Assembly: GCA_037132075.1 (NCBI GenBank) | Contig: JBAXPV010000018.1 | Location: 18,626-82,625 of the forward strand | Direction of reading: 5' to 3' | Source: JBAXPV01 sp037132075 | GTDB taxonomy: Bacteria; Bacteroidota; Bacteroidia; Bacteroidales; CAIXZF01 | Length of the DNA: 64,000 nt | Part shown: positions 8,734-17,934 of the stretch, in pieces | Position numbering within the stretch: position 1 is the stretch's first letter | How the letters are laid out: the number at the start of each line of letters is the position of its first letter | Position numbers and translations under genes: made by a program | The notes under the pieces: model-generated | The model's input: the letters and a program-made list of their open reading frames with translations, nothing else | Database searches by the model: none | Told to the model about the DNA's origin: nothing

Positions 8734-9897
8734 CTATTGTTCAACTTTGTGATAGAGGCTTTCTTCGATGTAAGGATGATTCCTTGGAATGATATTAGCT
8801 TTAGTGAGTCCGTAACCAACTACCAGGGCAAACAATCCGGCAAAGCCGATGAAGCTTCCGATTTCAACAAATCCCAATGTTGGACCGGCAGTGCCCGGGA
8901 AAATCATCGTATATAAATCGATCCAGAATCCGATCAAAAGGAGGATGCAGACATATTTGACCACTTGAATGTTACGGTCCATTTTCCGGGACAACAATAC
9001 ACTAAAAGGGATCAGCCAGTTCACCACGATGTTGACATAAAAAATAGTAAGGAATCCGCCCCGCCATTGGTGTGCGTAATAGGCTGTTTCTTCAGGGATG
9101 TTGCCATACCAGATCAGCATAAACTGTGAAAACCAGAAATAACCCCATATGATAGAGAGCATGAAGAGATAACGGGAGAAGTCGAGCAGGTGACTGTCGT
9201 TGAGTTCTGGGAAGTAACCCTGTTTGTTCAGAAGAATCACAATGAGGATTAACATGGCGACACCGTGATAAAAAGCATTCACAAAGCCTTTGAGTGCGAA
9301 AATGTTACTGAACCAATGGACATCAAGTGACATAATCCAGTCGAAAGTAGTAAAGCTGAAGCTAAGACCGATGATGAAAATGAAAATCTTTGAAAGCTGT
9401 TCCATTTTGTTAAATCCGTTCAGTCCGCCTTCCAGGTCTTCTTTCAGGCTTGCTTTTCGGAGCAGGTTTGACATCAGGATCCAAAGGCCAAAAAATACGA
9501 ACATGCGGATCACAAAGAAAGGTAGGTTGAGATACGGGGCTTTGTGTGCAATCACAGGATCACTTACCACAGCTTCAGGACGTGACCATTCATAAAGATG
9601 ATGCATACCCAGAAGCATCACCAATGCAAAAAGAGCGGCGACAGGGAAATAATAACTCATGGCTTCAGGTACGCGGCGGAACATGGCCGACCAACCCGAT
9701 TGAGTGATATACTGGAGCGACAAAAAGAAGGCCCCTCCGATACTTAAACTCAGGAAATAATAATTGTTCAGCAGGAGGTTAGCCCAGGCTTCTTTGGCAT
9801 TGGTCATAAAACCAAGTGCCAGGGCAATAATCCCAATCAATACCATAGCCCCGGCAATGATCTTGAACCTTTGACTTAAAGTAAATGTTTTGTCCAT
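8734..9897 (-). CDS. actF: Alternative complex III subunit ActF
   Basis: ActF is one of the two large membrane subunits of alternative complex III, the quinol:cytochrome c oxidoreductase that replaces bc1 in many Bacteroidota. The 387-residue protein has about ten hydrophobic helices and lacks cofactor motifs, as expected. It is similar in plan to ActC but without the NrfD-like quinol-site signature. It follows actE by 18 bases and closes the act block before sco. The assignment rests on the complete, ordered actABCDEF block as much as on its own sequence. Confidence 0.92.
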   Translation of the reverse strand: MDKTFTLSQRFKIIAGAMVLIGIIALALGFMTNAKEAWANLLLNNYYFLSLSIGGAFFLSLQYITQSGWSAMFRRVPEAMSYYFPVAALFALVMLLGMHHLYEWSRPEAVVSDPVIAHKAPYLNLPFFVIRMFVFFGLWILMSNLLRKASLKEDLEGGLNGFNKMEQLSKIFIFIIGLSFSFTTFDWIMSLDVHWFSNIFALKGFVNAFYHGVAMLILIVILLNKQGYFPELNDSHLLDFSRYLFMLSIIWGYFWFSQFMLIWYGNIPEETAYYAHQWRGGFLTIFYVNIVVNWLIPFSVLLSRKMDRNIQVVKYVCILLLIGFWIDLYTMIFPGTAGPTLGFVEIGSFIGFAGLFALVVGYGLTKANIIPRNHPYIEESLYHKVEQ

Positions 9898-9915
9898 AAC
9901 AGGCCTGTTTTGGGG

Positions 9916-10506
9916 TTAAGGTTTCTTTTGGAGTTCATGTTGCACATAAAGCACTACTTTCCAGCGATCATCGGGTTTGATTTGAGCGCCATGAGGCCCC
10001 ATTACGTTGTATCCGTTTGTGATAACATGGTAGATCTCACCGGCAGGCAGTCCCATTACTCTTTCGGAATGAAAGTCAGCAGGTTTAACCGGGAAACGCC
10101 CACTGGTGAATAGGTAACCATCGCCATTGCCCTGGTCTCCATGGCAGTTTTTGCAAAAGACGGTGAAAAGATTTTTCCCTTGTTCCAGGGTTTTTGCATT
10201 GATCTGATAAGGGTTTTTCAGTTCTAATCCTGCCTGAGTTCTTCCTTCAGGGGTATTGGGATACGGATAAGGGACCATTTCCCTCGAGACTGTTCCGGCA
10301 ACAGGTGCCTGTTCTGTCTTCCCATCCTTGTAATTAGGGTTTGGGCTATAAGTCTCGTATGCTAGGCTATGCGCCATGTCAGGGAAGTACTCATAACCTT
10401 TGTCGTTCCGGCTGCGGTCGCATGAGGTCATCCCCAGCCCCGACACAATAAAGCCGGTCGCTATGAAAAGGGCCTTGTAAGCCGGTTTGATTCGTAATAT
10501 TGTCAT
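9916..10506 (-). CDS. actE: Alternative complex III subunit ActE, monoheme cytochrome c lipoprotein
   Basis: The open frame extends to 10575, but the Met at 10506 gives a clean lipoprotein signal ending MTSC and avoids overlapping actD, so I place the start there (196 residues). After the lipid-anchored Cys comes a linker and one cytochrome c domain with heme motif CKNCH (FCKNCHGDQGNGDGYL) and a possible Met ligand region at ERVMGLPAGEIYHVITNG. ActE carries electrons from ActA towards the soluble or oxidase-bound acceptor. The gene lies between actD and actF. Confidence 0.94.
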   Translation of the reverse strand: MTILRIKPAYKALFIATGFIVSGLGMTSCDRSRNDKGYEYFPDMAHSLAYETYSPNPNYKDGKTEQAPVAGTVSREMVPYPYPNTPEGRTQAGLELKNPYQINAKTLEQGKNLFTVFCKNCHGDQGNGDGYLFTSGRFPVKPADFHSERVMGLPAGEIYHVITNGYNVMGPHGAQIKPDDRWKVVLYVQHELQKKP

Positions 10507-10537
10507 CTCACTAATGATTATTCTGTATGAATAAATA

Positions 10538-11053
10538 TTATATAGCTTCTTGTTCAATAACTTCAGTAGCACCATGGGTGCTGAGAATGGTTTTTAAGCC
10601 CGCTAAGTCTTTTACATCTGCCTTGTCCAATACAAGCACAAACTGGTCATCGGTCGATCTGAGAATTGGCTGTCGGGCCGTTTTTCCGGGATAGATCCTT
10701 GCTTTGATCGAAAAGGTGAACAGGCTGAGGATTGTAATAGATAAAATCGTCAAAATTACCGTCACAACAATAAATGAAGGGAATGCCCTCGTCGGCTTTC
10801 CTCCGTAATTGATTGGCCAGTCGCTCACTGAAGTCCAGAATATAAACGCCAGAATTGCAAAAACAGCCAGCAATCCATAAAAGAAAGCAGTCAGGATGAA
10901 TGATGATTCTCTCTCAAGAATTTCAAAGATGTGATGACTAGGGTAAGGAGTGTAGGTGTCCTTCATCGGGACTTTCTTTTCCTTGAGCTCCTCCATGGCA
11001 GCAACTAAGCTGCCTTCATCACCAAAGATTCCAATGATATCTGTCTTTTCCAT
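10538..11053 (-). CDS. actD: Alternative complex III subunit ActD (DUF3341)
   Basis: A protein of about 171 residues with two central transmembrane helices (FILTAFFYGLLAVFAILAFIF and a second near FIVVTVILTILSITILSLF) flanked by soluble segments. The N-terminal IGIFGDEGSLVAAMEEL and the PYPSHHIFE region are typical of ActD. It has no cofactor and forms part of the membrane module next to ActC. An upstream in-frame Met at 11089 would overlap actC by 26 bases; the Met at 11053 lies 11 bases after the actC stop and is preferred. Confidence 0.92.
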   Translation of the reverse strand: MEKTDIIGIFGDEGSLVAAMEELKEKKVPMKDTYTPYPSHHIFEILERESSFILTAFFYGLLAVFAILAFIFWTSVSDWPINYGGKPTRAFPSFIVVTVILTILSITILSLFTFSIKARIYPGKTARQPILRSTDDQFVLVLDKADVKDLAGLKTILSTHGATEVIEQEAI

Positions 11054-11063
11054 AGCAGCCGGA

Positions 11064-12431
11064 TTATTGGTGTTTGTTGTTTTTATCACTGAGTTTCAAT
11101 ACCATCTTCACTTCGTGAATGGCGATCATCGGGATAAACTTAAAGAACAGGAGTACACCGGTTGCAAAAATGCCGAGTGTTCCGATATAAATACCAACTT
11201 CAACCCATGACGGAGAATAGGTCGTCCACGCTGATGGAAGATAATCTTTCGACAGAGAAGTAACGATGATGTTAAAACGCTCATACCACATACCCACATT
11301 GATAAATAGTGAGATGATGAGGGCTGCCGTGAGATTCTTCCTGACTTTTTTAAACCAGAAGAGTTGGGGAATGATGGCATTACAAACGACCATTGCCCAG
11401 AATTGGAAGGTATAATCCCCGGTAATTCTATTGTGGAAAAAGGTAAACATCTCATAAGGATTCCCTGAATACCAGGCGACGAAAACCTCAGTAGCATAAG
11501 CAGTACCCATGATCAAAGAGACGAATATCAGAATCTTCGCAATAGCATTGAGGTGAGAATCAGTGATATAGTCGTCAAGTTTGTAGAATTTACGTATCGT
11601 AATCATCAGCGTCATTACCATGGCAAAACCTGAAAAGATAGCTCCCACAACGAAATAAGGTGGAAACAATGTCGCATGCCACCCTGGAATCACTGAAGAG
11701 GCAAAGTCAGTTGATACAATGGAGTGAACCGAAACAACCAGCACAGCAGCAATACCACCCAGCACGAAGCTGAGTTTCTCATAACGAAGCCATTCCATGG
11801 AAGAGCCAGTCCAGCCAAAGGCCAGGAATCCGTAAACGGCTTTTTTTACTTTAGATGTGGTTTTGTCACGGATCGTGGCAAAGTCTGGCACCATGCCAAA
11901 ATACCAAAAGGACGCTGAAATCAGCAGGTATGAGCTAATCGCGATGAAGTCCCAGAACAAAGGGGAGTTGAAGTTCACCCACAGCGGGCCACGGGAATTT
12001 GGATAGGGAAGCACGAAGAAGAAATTCCACGGACGCCCCATGTGAACGATTGGGTATATCCCCGCACAGATTACAGCAAAGACAGTCATGGCTTCAGCTG
12101 CACGGTTTATAGATGTTCTCCATTTCTGCCTCAGAATTAACAGGAAGATTGAAAATGCGGTGCCGGCATGCCCGATCCCGATCCACCATACGAAGTTAAT
12201 GATCTCCCATCCCCAGGCTACTGACGTGTTAACATTCCAGGTTCCGATACCATATCTGACAGTGACGTACATGGCGTAAAGTCCCCATGCCATTGACAGA
12301 AGACTGATGGCTAAGGCGGCTTTCCACCAATTCGGGGCTTTGTTGTCGATGGGCGCGACGACGTCCTTACTGATAAGGCCGTAAGTTTTATCGCCATAAA
12401 TCAACGGACCCCTGATCTCAGTTTTATACAT
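11064..12431 (-). CDS. actC: Alternative complex III subunit ActC (NrfD/PsrC-like membrane subunit)
   Basis: ActC is the quinol-binding membrane subunit, related to NrfD/PsrC. The 455-residue protein shows about ten transmembrane helices. Typical stretches are WGWEIINFVWWIGIGHAGT in the first quinol-site helices, PNSRGPLWVNFNSPLFWD, and SIVSTDFASSVIPGWHATLF. Electrons from quinol would pass from here to the Fe-S clusters of ActB. It starts 25 bases after the actB stop and is followed by actD. Confidence 0.95.
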   Translation of the reverse strand: MYKTEIRGPLIYGDKTYGLISKDVVAPIDNKAPNWWKAALAISLLSMAWGLYAMYVTVRYGIGTWNVNTSVAWGWEIINFVWWIGIGHAGTAFSIFLLILRQKWRTSINRAAEAMTVFAVICAGIYPIVHMGRPWNFFFVLPYPNSRGPLWVNFNSPLFWDFIAISSYLLISASFWYFGMVPDFATIRDKTTSKVKKAVYGFLAFGWTGSSMEWLRYEKLSFVLGGIAAVLVVSVHSIVSTDFASSVIPGWHATLFPPYFVVGAIFSGFAMVMTLMITIRKFYKLDDYITDSHLNAIAKILIFVSLIMGTAYATEVFVAWYSGNPYEMFTFFHNRITGDYTFQFWAMVVCNAIIPQLFWFKKVRKNLTAALIISLFINVGMWYERFNIIVTSLSKDYLPSAWTTYSPSWVEVGIYIGTLGIFATGVLLFFKFIPMIAIHEVKMVLKLSDKNNKHQ

Positions 12432-12455
12432 GTCCTAATAATTATATATTGACGT

Positions 12456-15434
12456 TTATGCTTTTTCTTGTTTTACTTCATTCTCCAGATTCCTGATCCT
12501 GGTCATATAACTGACACCCGGTAAGGTGTGAAGGTCTTCCAGGAGGTTGTAATTCCGCGGATCTTTCAATGCCTTGGAAATGTCACTGTTTGGGTCATTA
12601 CGATCACCAAAGACCAAAGCCTTTGGCGGGCAACTCTGTACACAGGCTGTCATCACTTCTCCGTCTTTTACCGGGCGCCCGTCCAGCTTAGCTGTTTGTT
12701 TCTTTTCTTGTATCCTTTGGATACAGAAAGAACATTTCTCCACGACTCCTCTTTCTCTGACAACCACATCTGGGTTAAGAACCATCTTGCCAAGTTCGTT
12801 CTCAGTACCGTAAGGGAATTCCTTATTGTCGGCATAGCGGAACCAGTTAAAACGTCTTACCTTATAGGGACAGTTGTTGATACAATATTTCGTGCCGATA
12901 CAGCGGTTGTATGCCATCTGGTTCAGCCCCTCAGTGCTGTGTGTCGTTGCAGAAACCGGGCAGACATTTTCGCAGGGAGCGTTGTCGCAATGCTGACACA
13001 TGACGGGCTGAAAAGCTACACTAGGATCTTCAGCTTCTCCAACGTAATAACGGTCGATACGAATCCAGTGCATGTCGCGCTTTTTGCGTACTTCTTCTTT
13101 TCCGATAACCGGGATGTTGTTTTCTGCCTGGCATGCAATCAAACAGGCACTGCAACCGGTACAGGTATTCAGGTCGACCATCAGGCCCCAGTGGTGAATA
13201 GGATATTCAATGTCAGGGTATAAAGAGACTTTGTTTTTCATGAACTCTTCATGGAGCTCATTGCCTGCGCCTGCATTGACTTTCCACTCATTCAGCGTCG
13301 TTTCCCTGATAAGAGGTCTGCCTTCCATGCTTTGATGTTCCTGGCTTTTGGCAAAGTTGTGCTTGCCTGCTGTTTTGCCAAGTTTGGCATTGATATTATA
13401 ATATTGTAAAGTGCCTTCCTTCATGGTAGCCAGGCTGAATGCATTTGCGCCCACGCCATTGGCTACAGGGCCAAGTTCTGTATGGCCATAACCAAGAGCA
13501 ATGGCGACAACACCATAAGCCTGTCCGGGTTGAAGAAGGACAGGAAGTTCAATTTTGTCATTGATTTTCACGATATCACCTTCAGCTAAAGTCATTTCGG
13601 CTGCCATTTTTGGTGATAGTGCTACGTAATTGTCCCATGTGACCTTTGAAACCGGGTCGGGGAGTTCCTGTAGCCATGGATTGTTGCCCAACTGGCCGTT
13701 TCCAATTGCCACCGACTGGTAAAGGAAGATCTCAGTACCAGAAACGCTGGATCCGATATTGTCGAAAGCACTGCTAATAGAGGCAAGGCTGAGGGCAGGG
13801 CTTGTTTCTACGGCATATTCAAATACACCACCTTGAAGAGACTTATTCCAGAATGAAGTAAAACTGGCTGTATCTGTCTGTAGGTGAAAATAGTTCTTCT
13901 CCCAGTATTTTTGAATGTAAGTATGATAATCATCGGCACTCCCCATCCATTTTAGCAGGCTGTCCTGGAAGTCACGGGTATCGAAAAGTTTATTGATGGC
14001 GGGCTGTGCCAGAGACAATGAACCTTTGCGTGGTTCTGCGTCGTTCCATGACTCAAGGTAATTACTTCCCGGGCATACAAATTGTGAAAGTTTTGCGGTC
14101 TCATCCCAGGCAGAAGCAAAGCTCAGGCTGAGTTTTGCTTTTTTCAGGCCTTCGGCAAATTTACTTGCTTCCGGAAAATCATAAACAGGATTGACATTAT
14201 AACACAATAAAGCATCGATTTTGCCCACTGCGAGGTCATTGGCCAGGGCGATCACCGGCTCATCAATTCCTTTGAGCGTCTGCATTGGCCTGTTGAGGTC
14301 AAGTGTCGTTCCGTAGTTACCCAGGAGATAATTGATTCCATTGGCAATCATTTGTGTTTTGACGTCATTGCTGCCACAGATCACGATTGATTTTCCTCTG
14401 GCAGACCAAAGCCTCGAAGCAATTTCTTTTATATCGACAGATGAAGGAGGTACATTAAAGACAGGGTTTCCTGCAAGCCTTGCAATCTCGTTGTAAAGAT
14501 TCGCCAATATTATTTTTTCTTGTGAGGGCTTGATCGAAAAACGGTGATCAGCGCTGCTGCCCGTCAAGGTCATCGTGCTCTCAAACTGATAATGTTTGGA
14601 CATTTTCAGTTTGCTGGCAGAAACACGACGAGTCGCAGCATATTGTCTCGAAAATTCAACTGGCGACAACCAGGTACCCAGGAAGTCGGCATTTACGCCA
14701 ACGATGACCTCTGCAGATTCAAAGTTCATTGCAGGGATTGCCTGGCGTCCAAAATTTAGTTGGTTGGCCTGGAGCATAGCCGACGAAGAAACCGCATCAT
14801 ACATGATGTGGCTGGTCCCGGGAAATTTAAGCTGGAATTCTTTGATTAGCTCCAGTGTAGATGGACTGATGATGCTTGAAGTGAGTAAAGCAATCTTGCC
14901 TTTGGCAGCGGAAATAGAATTGAGTTGTGCGAAAATCTCTGCGTCAAGTTCTGCCCAGCTGGTGGCTGTGTTCTTCTTTTGTGGCCCTTTGATACGGCCA
15001 CCTTCATCATATAGATTAAACACTGAGGCCTGTACACGGGCCGTTGTTCCACCTTTGCTGATCGGGGAGAGGTCGTTCCCTTCAATCTTGATAGGACGGC
15101 CATCTCTTACTTTTACAAGGATACTGTTGTATTCAGTCCCGTCATAATAAGTTGATGCATAGTAATTTGCGGTTCCGGGTGTGATGTCTTCCGGTTTAAT
15201 AAGGTATGGGATTGCTTTATTAACAGGATTTTTACAGCTTGATAGAACTGCAGCTGTGGCAAAGCCAAAACCGACAAATTTCAAAAAATCGCGGCGGGAA
15301 GGGTGCATATTATTGCCTTCATTTTCCAGGAAGTCAATCATTTCCTGTTTTGCCGGGAGTTCAGAGAGCGTGGCCAGTTTTACGGCTCCTTCTTCCTGAA
15401 GTGATTCTTCTATAGTTTTCCAATATTTCTTCAT
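12456..15434 (-). CDS. actB: Alternative complex III subunit ActB (molybdopterin-like plus Fe-S fusion)
   Basis: The protein of about 992 residues fuses a molybdopterin-oxidoreductase-like domain (about 70-720), which in this family carries no Mo cofactor, to a four-cluster ferredoxin domain (about 750-960). Cysteine groups are visible as CTGCSACLIAC, CQHCDNAPCENVCP, the Cys set in CIGTKYCINNCP, and CSFCIQ with CVQSCP, fitting three [4Fe-4S] clusters and one [3Fe-4S]. Near residue 47 lies a Tat-type signal, SRRDFLKFVGFGF, followed by a lipobox ending SSC, so export as a folded lipoprotein is likely. A TatA/B gene lies at 43911. The frame extends to a TTG at 15440; the ATG at 15434 is taken as start. 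Confidence 0.96.
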   Translation of the reverse strand: MKKYWKTIEESLQEEGAVKLATLSELPAKQEMIDFLENEGNNMHPSRRDFLKFVGFGFATAAVLSSCKNPVNKAIPYLIKPEDITPGTANYYASTYYDGTEYNSILVKVRDGRPIKIEGNDLSPISKGGTTARVQASVFNLYDEGGRIKGPQKKNTATSWAELDAEIFAQLNSISAAKGKIALLTSSIISPSTLELIKEFQLKFPGTSHIMYDAVSSSAMLQANQLNFGRQAIPAMNFESAEVIVGVNADFLGTWLSPVEFSRQYAATRRVSASKLKMSKHYQFESTMTLTGSSADHRFSIKPSQEKIILANLYNEIARLAGNPVFNVPPSSVDIKEIASRLWSARGKSIVICGSNDVKTQMIANGINYLLGNYGTTLDLNRPMQTLKGIDEPVIALANDLAVGKIDALLCYNVNPVYDFPEASKFAEGLKKAKLSLSFASAWDETAKLSQFVCPGSNYLESWNDAEPRKGSLSLAQPAINKLFDTRDFQDSLLKWMGSADDYHTYIQKYWEKNYFHLQTDTASFTSFWNKSLQGGVFEYAVETSPALSLASISSAFDNIGSSVSGTEIFLYQSVAIGNGQLGNNPWLQELPDPVSKVTWDNYVALSPKMAAEMTLAEGDIVKINDKIELPVLLQPGQAYGVVAIALGYGHTELGPVANGVGANAFSLATMKEGTLQYYNINAKLGKTAGKHNFAKSQEHQSMEGRPLIRETTLNEWKVNAGAGNELHEEFMKNKVSLYPDIEYPIHHWGLMVDLNTCTGCSACLIACQAENNIPVIGKEEVRKKRDMHWIRIDRYYVGEAEDPSVAFQPVMCQHCDNAPCENVCPVSATTHSTEGLNQMAYNRCIGTKYCINNCPYKVRRFNWFRYADNKEFPYGTENELGKMVLNPDVVVRERGVVEKCSFCIQRIQEKKQTAKLDGRPVKDGEVMTACVQSCPPKALVFGDRNDPNSDISKALKDPRNYNLLEDLHTLPGVSYMTRIRNLENEVKQEKA

Positions 15435-15489
15435 GAACAATGATTTGAAAGAAAGAATAATCTGATCGTGTTGAGGGTCATGATTTTTT

Positions 15490-16656
15490 TTAGTAATGAC
15501 ATTTCATACAATCGAGGCCTCCGATGGTTTCGGCGGTAACCGCTTTCACCTGGCCTGATTTCACCAGATCATTAAGTTTAGTTGCATTTTTGTAATAAGG
15601 ATTGTCCATCTGGACTTTGGTCTGACGGTGGCAATTCACACACCACCCCATACTCAGGTCGTTTTCCTGTTTCATGATGTTCATCGTTTCAACGGCACCA
15701 TGACAAGTAGCACAGGCGATTTTCCCGGCTCCCACATGTTGTGCATGGCTGAAAAAGACATGATCCTGAAGCTTGTGAATCCGTACCCACTCGATAGGTG
15801 TGTTGTTGGCAATTGCATCTTTAATCTTCTGAATCTCAAACTTTCCGGAGTTTCTGCCATTCAATACCGCGTTGTGACAATTAAGGCAAAGATTTGCAGA
15901 AGGAATCACAGCAGATTTTCCTGTTGAGGCACCGCTGTGGCAATACTGACAGTCAATTTTATTGTCGCCGGCATGAACCTTATGTGAGAATTTGATAGGT
16001 TGATCCGGGGCATAACCAGGGGTCCGACTCAGGGCTTTGGCTTCAGTATAGGCTAGTTGCGAATGAAATCCCAAACCGGCAATCAATACAATATAATGAA
16101 TAGCACGGTATTTAAATCGTCTGGTGAAGATCAAATCGACCAGGGCCAAAGCCATCAAGATCCCAACCAGGAAAAAGAGAATCAGCTTAATAGGAAATGC
16201 CTTCAAGGGAGCCAGGCCGTGCATTTCCAGGTTGTTGAAATAGGCTCTGAGGTTGTTAATTTCTCCATCAGTGACCTTGATCCCTTTGTGGGCATCAGTC
16301 ATCTTCTGAGAAACTGGCGTTTCAAAGACAGTTTTAACTTCAGAATTTCTCTTCCGCTTGAACCAAAGGGCCAGGTCGGTGGCGGATGGACTCCAGTTAA
16401 TCGTATCGGTGATGGCTGTATAATGACAGCCGGCACAGTTAAACGTGCCGGATTCATAGGGTGTCAGACCGTAAAAAAGACGTTCACCCATCAAAATTTC
16501 ATGGGTCATTTCTTTATCTGCCTTGTGTACTGGCGCATGATCGGTCCCGATCGGGTTGGCGAAAGCCGCGCCTGTAAAGGAAAACAGGAGGCTTAGGGCC
16601 AAAGAAGCTATGAAAAACAAGGGTTTCCCCGTTTTTCGGAATCCTAGATAACTCAT
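15490..16656 (-). CDS. actA: Alternative complex III subunit ActA, multiheme cytochrome c with six heme motifs
   Basis: ActA passes electrons through its c-type hemes. I take the start at the Met at 16656, which gives a signal-like N-terminus; the frame extends to 16701. Six CxxCH motifs are present. One, CAGCH (about 16423-16437), lies in an N-terminal domain before a transmembrane helix (LILFFLVGILMALALVDLIF). Five lie after it: CQYCH, CLNCH, CATCH, CVNCH and CMKCH, the last three residues from the end. Described ActA proteins are pentaheme, so the N-terminal heme domain is an addition. It is the first gene of the respiratory block. Confidence 0.95.
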   Translation of the reverse strand: MSYLGFRKTGKPLFFIASLALSLLFSFTGAAFANPIGTDHAPVHKADKEMTHEILMGERLFYGLTPYESGTFNCAGCHYTAITDTINWSPSATDLALWFKRKRNSEVKTVFETPVSQKMTDAHKGIKVTDGEINNLRAYFNNLEMHGLAPLKAFPIKLILFFLVGILMALALVDLIFTRRFKYRAIHYIVLIAGLGFHSQLAYTEAKALSRTPGYAPDQPIKFSHKVHAGDNKIDCQYCHSGASTGKSAVIPSANLCLNCHNAVLNGRNSGKFEIQKIKDAIANNTPIEWVRIHKLQDHVFFSHAQHVGAGKIACATCHGAVETMNIMKQENDLSMGWCVNCHRQTKVQMDNPYYKNATKLNDLVKSGQVKAVTAETIGGLDCMKCHY

Positions 16657-16701
16657 ATCCAGATGGGTAAAGTTGTTATGTCGATAAAAATAGTATATCA
16701 C

Positions 16702-17014
16702 TCAGTTTCTTGGCTAAGATAAATACAAATTTTTTTTTAATCCCAAGCTAATTTGGTAGCTAAATGCTTAAATACACTATTTGTAATTGGTCTAAATAGA
16801 GCGCACTTGCCATATGACTGTGAATGTCAACGTATTGGGTGATTAGAAGTATTCTAAATAAGGTTTTTTTTGGCTTTCCTGCTATTAGGAAAAGATGCAT
16901 GTGGTTTTTTTAAGCAGGTTACATCAGCAACCGGCAATATGCTCACATTATTAATGAGCAAATTGTTTCGTGTTGTTGTGTGGGGTGTGTGGTCGTGTGC
17001 CCGTGTGCGCGTAG
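16702..17014. other. Intergenic region between actA and the TPM gene
   Basis: This stretch holds the upstream region of actA and the 3' flank of the TPM gene. I find no convincing TAnnTTTG promoter for actA here. There is a small hairpin, GCTCA (16941-16945) with TGAGC (16955-16959), and a GT-rich array at 16971-17012 listed separately. Confidence 0.4.
16971..17012. repeat. GTGTGC-type short repeat array, copy 1
   Basis: A run of related words (GTGTGGGGTGTGTGG, then CGTGTGCCCGTGTGCGCG) ends three bases from the stop of the TPM gene. Similar arrays lie at 25155-25188 and 27533-27643, each just beyond a stop codon. Confidence 0.55.
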
Positions 17015-17815
17015 CTACCAAGAACCACCTGCGCCGCCGCCGCCAAAGCCACCGCCGCCGAAGCCACCGAAACCGCCGCCGCCGCCGCCGCCAAAGCCGC
17101 CACCGCCGCCACCACCAAAGCCTCCTCCGCCACGACCACCCAGGGAGCTGGCAAGGAATAATGCTGTCCAGAATGGCAGGCCTTTTCCGATAGAATGTTG
17201 GTTGTTTCCGCCTGAACGGAATAAAAACATGATGAGCAATAAGACAAGGATTGGAACAACAATGCCCCAGGAAGGAGCTTTCTTGCTTTTTTTGTTGTAG
17301 GCACTTGCAGGATATTCCCCTCTTGCCAGCGATTCAATCACTGCCACGGCTGCTCTTATGCCTCCGATATAGTCACCGCTTTGGAAATGGGGAATCATCT
17401 CATTTTCAACAATTCTCTTTGATGTGGCATCTGGCACGACAGCCTCAAGGCCATAACCTGTGGCGATGAATGCCTTGCCACGATCATTCCCTTGCTTAGG
17501 CTTAACCAGGATCACGATACCATTATTAAATCCTTTTTGGCCGACTCCCCATTTTTGGCCGACTTCAAAGGCATATTGGGCAGGATCATTGCCTCCAAGA
17601 TCGGCAACAGTGAGAACCACAATCTGTGTGGTTGTGGAGTCATTGAATGCGACAAGCTCTTGTTCAAGCCTGGCAACATCAGCTGGGTCGAGGATGCCAG
17701 CCATGTCATTGACCAGCTTGGGTGGGCTTGGCCTTGGTGGGATATCCTGTGGAAAAACGGATAAGGAACCCAATAAAATCCCTAAAAGTAAAAATGATCT
17801 AATTATTCCGCGCAT
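17015..17815 (-). CDS. TPM-domain protein with glycine-rich C-terminus
   Basis: About 266 residues from the Met at 17815; in-frame Met codons at 17821 and 17842 are alternatives. It has a signal peptide (IIRSFLLLGILLGSLSVF), a TPM/TLP18.3 domain (about 40-175, from VNDMAGILDPADVARLEQEL to YGLEAVVPDATSKRIVENEMIPHF), a single transmembrane helix (IVVPILVLLLIMFLF) and a Gly/Phe-rich tail ending GGGGAGGSW. The plan matches the YgcG family of bacterial envelope proteins. TPM domains have been linked to phosphatase activity in plants, but the bacterial role is unclear. It is last in a lemA-TPM-TPM operon, a recurring association. Confidence 0.88.
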   Translation of the reverse strand: MRGIIRSFLLLGILLGSLSVFPQDIPPRPSPPKLVNDMAGILDPADVARLEQELVAFNDSTTTQIVVLTVADLGGNDPAQYAFEVGQKWGVGQKGFNNGIVILVKPKQGNDRGKAFIATGYGLEAVVPDATSKRIVENEMIPHFQSGDYIGGIRAAVAVIESLARGEYPASAYNKKSKKAPSWGIVVPILVLLLIMFLFRSGGNNQHSIGKGLPFWTALFLASSLGGRGGGGFGGGGGGGFGGGGGGGFGGFGGGGFGGGGAGGSW

Positions 17816-17879
17816 CACCATAAATTTAATATCCAAAATCAAAACCCAAATTTCACCATCACAATCAGGAGGGTGTACT

Positions 17880-17909
17880 GTTAGAGACGCAAAATCGTGC
17901 GTCTCTAAC
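17880..17909. repeat. Perfect 12-bp stem hairpin repeat (GAGACGCA type)
   Basis: GTTAGAGACGCA (17880-17891) and TGCGTCTCTAAC (17898-17909) form a perfect inverted repeat around a six-base loop. It lies between the two TPM genes. The GAGACGCA...TGCGTCTC core resembles intergenic palindromes I know from several phyla. It has no T-run, so it is less likely to be a terminator. Confidence 0.75.
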
Positions 17910-17934
17910 GGGAAAATACACCAATGTTATTTTT

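Noticed and set aside
17030..17140. GC-rich repeat tract at the end of the TPM gene, considered as a separate element
   Set aside because: It is the Gly-rich coding tail of that gene, read in frame without interruption.
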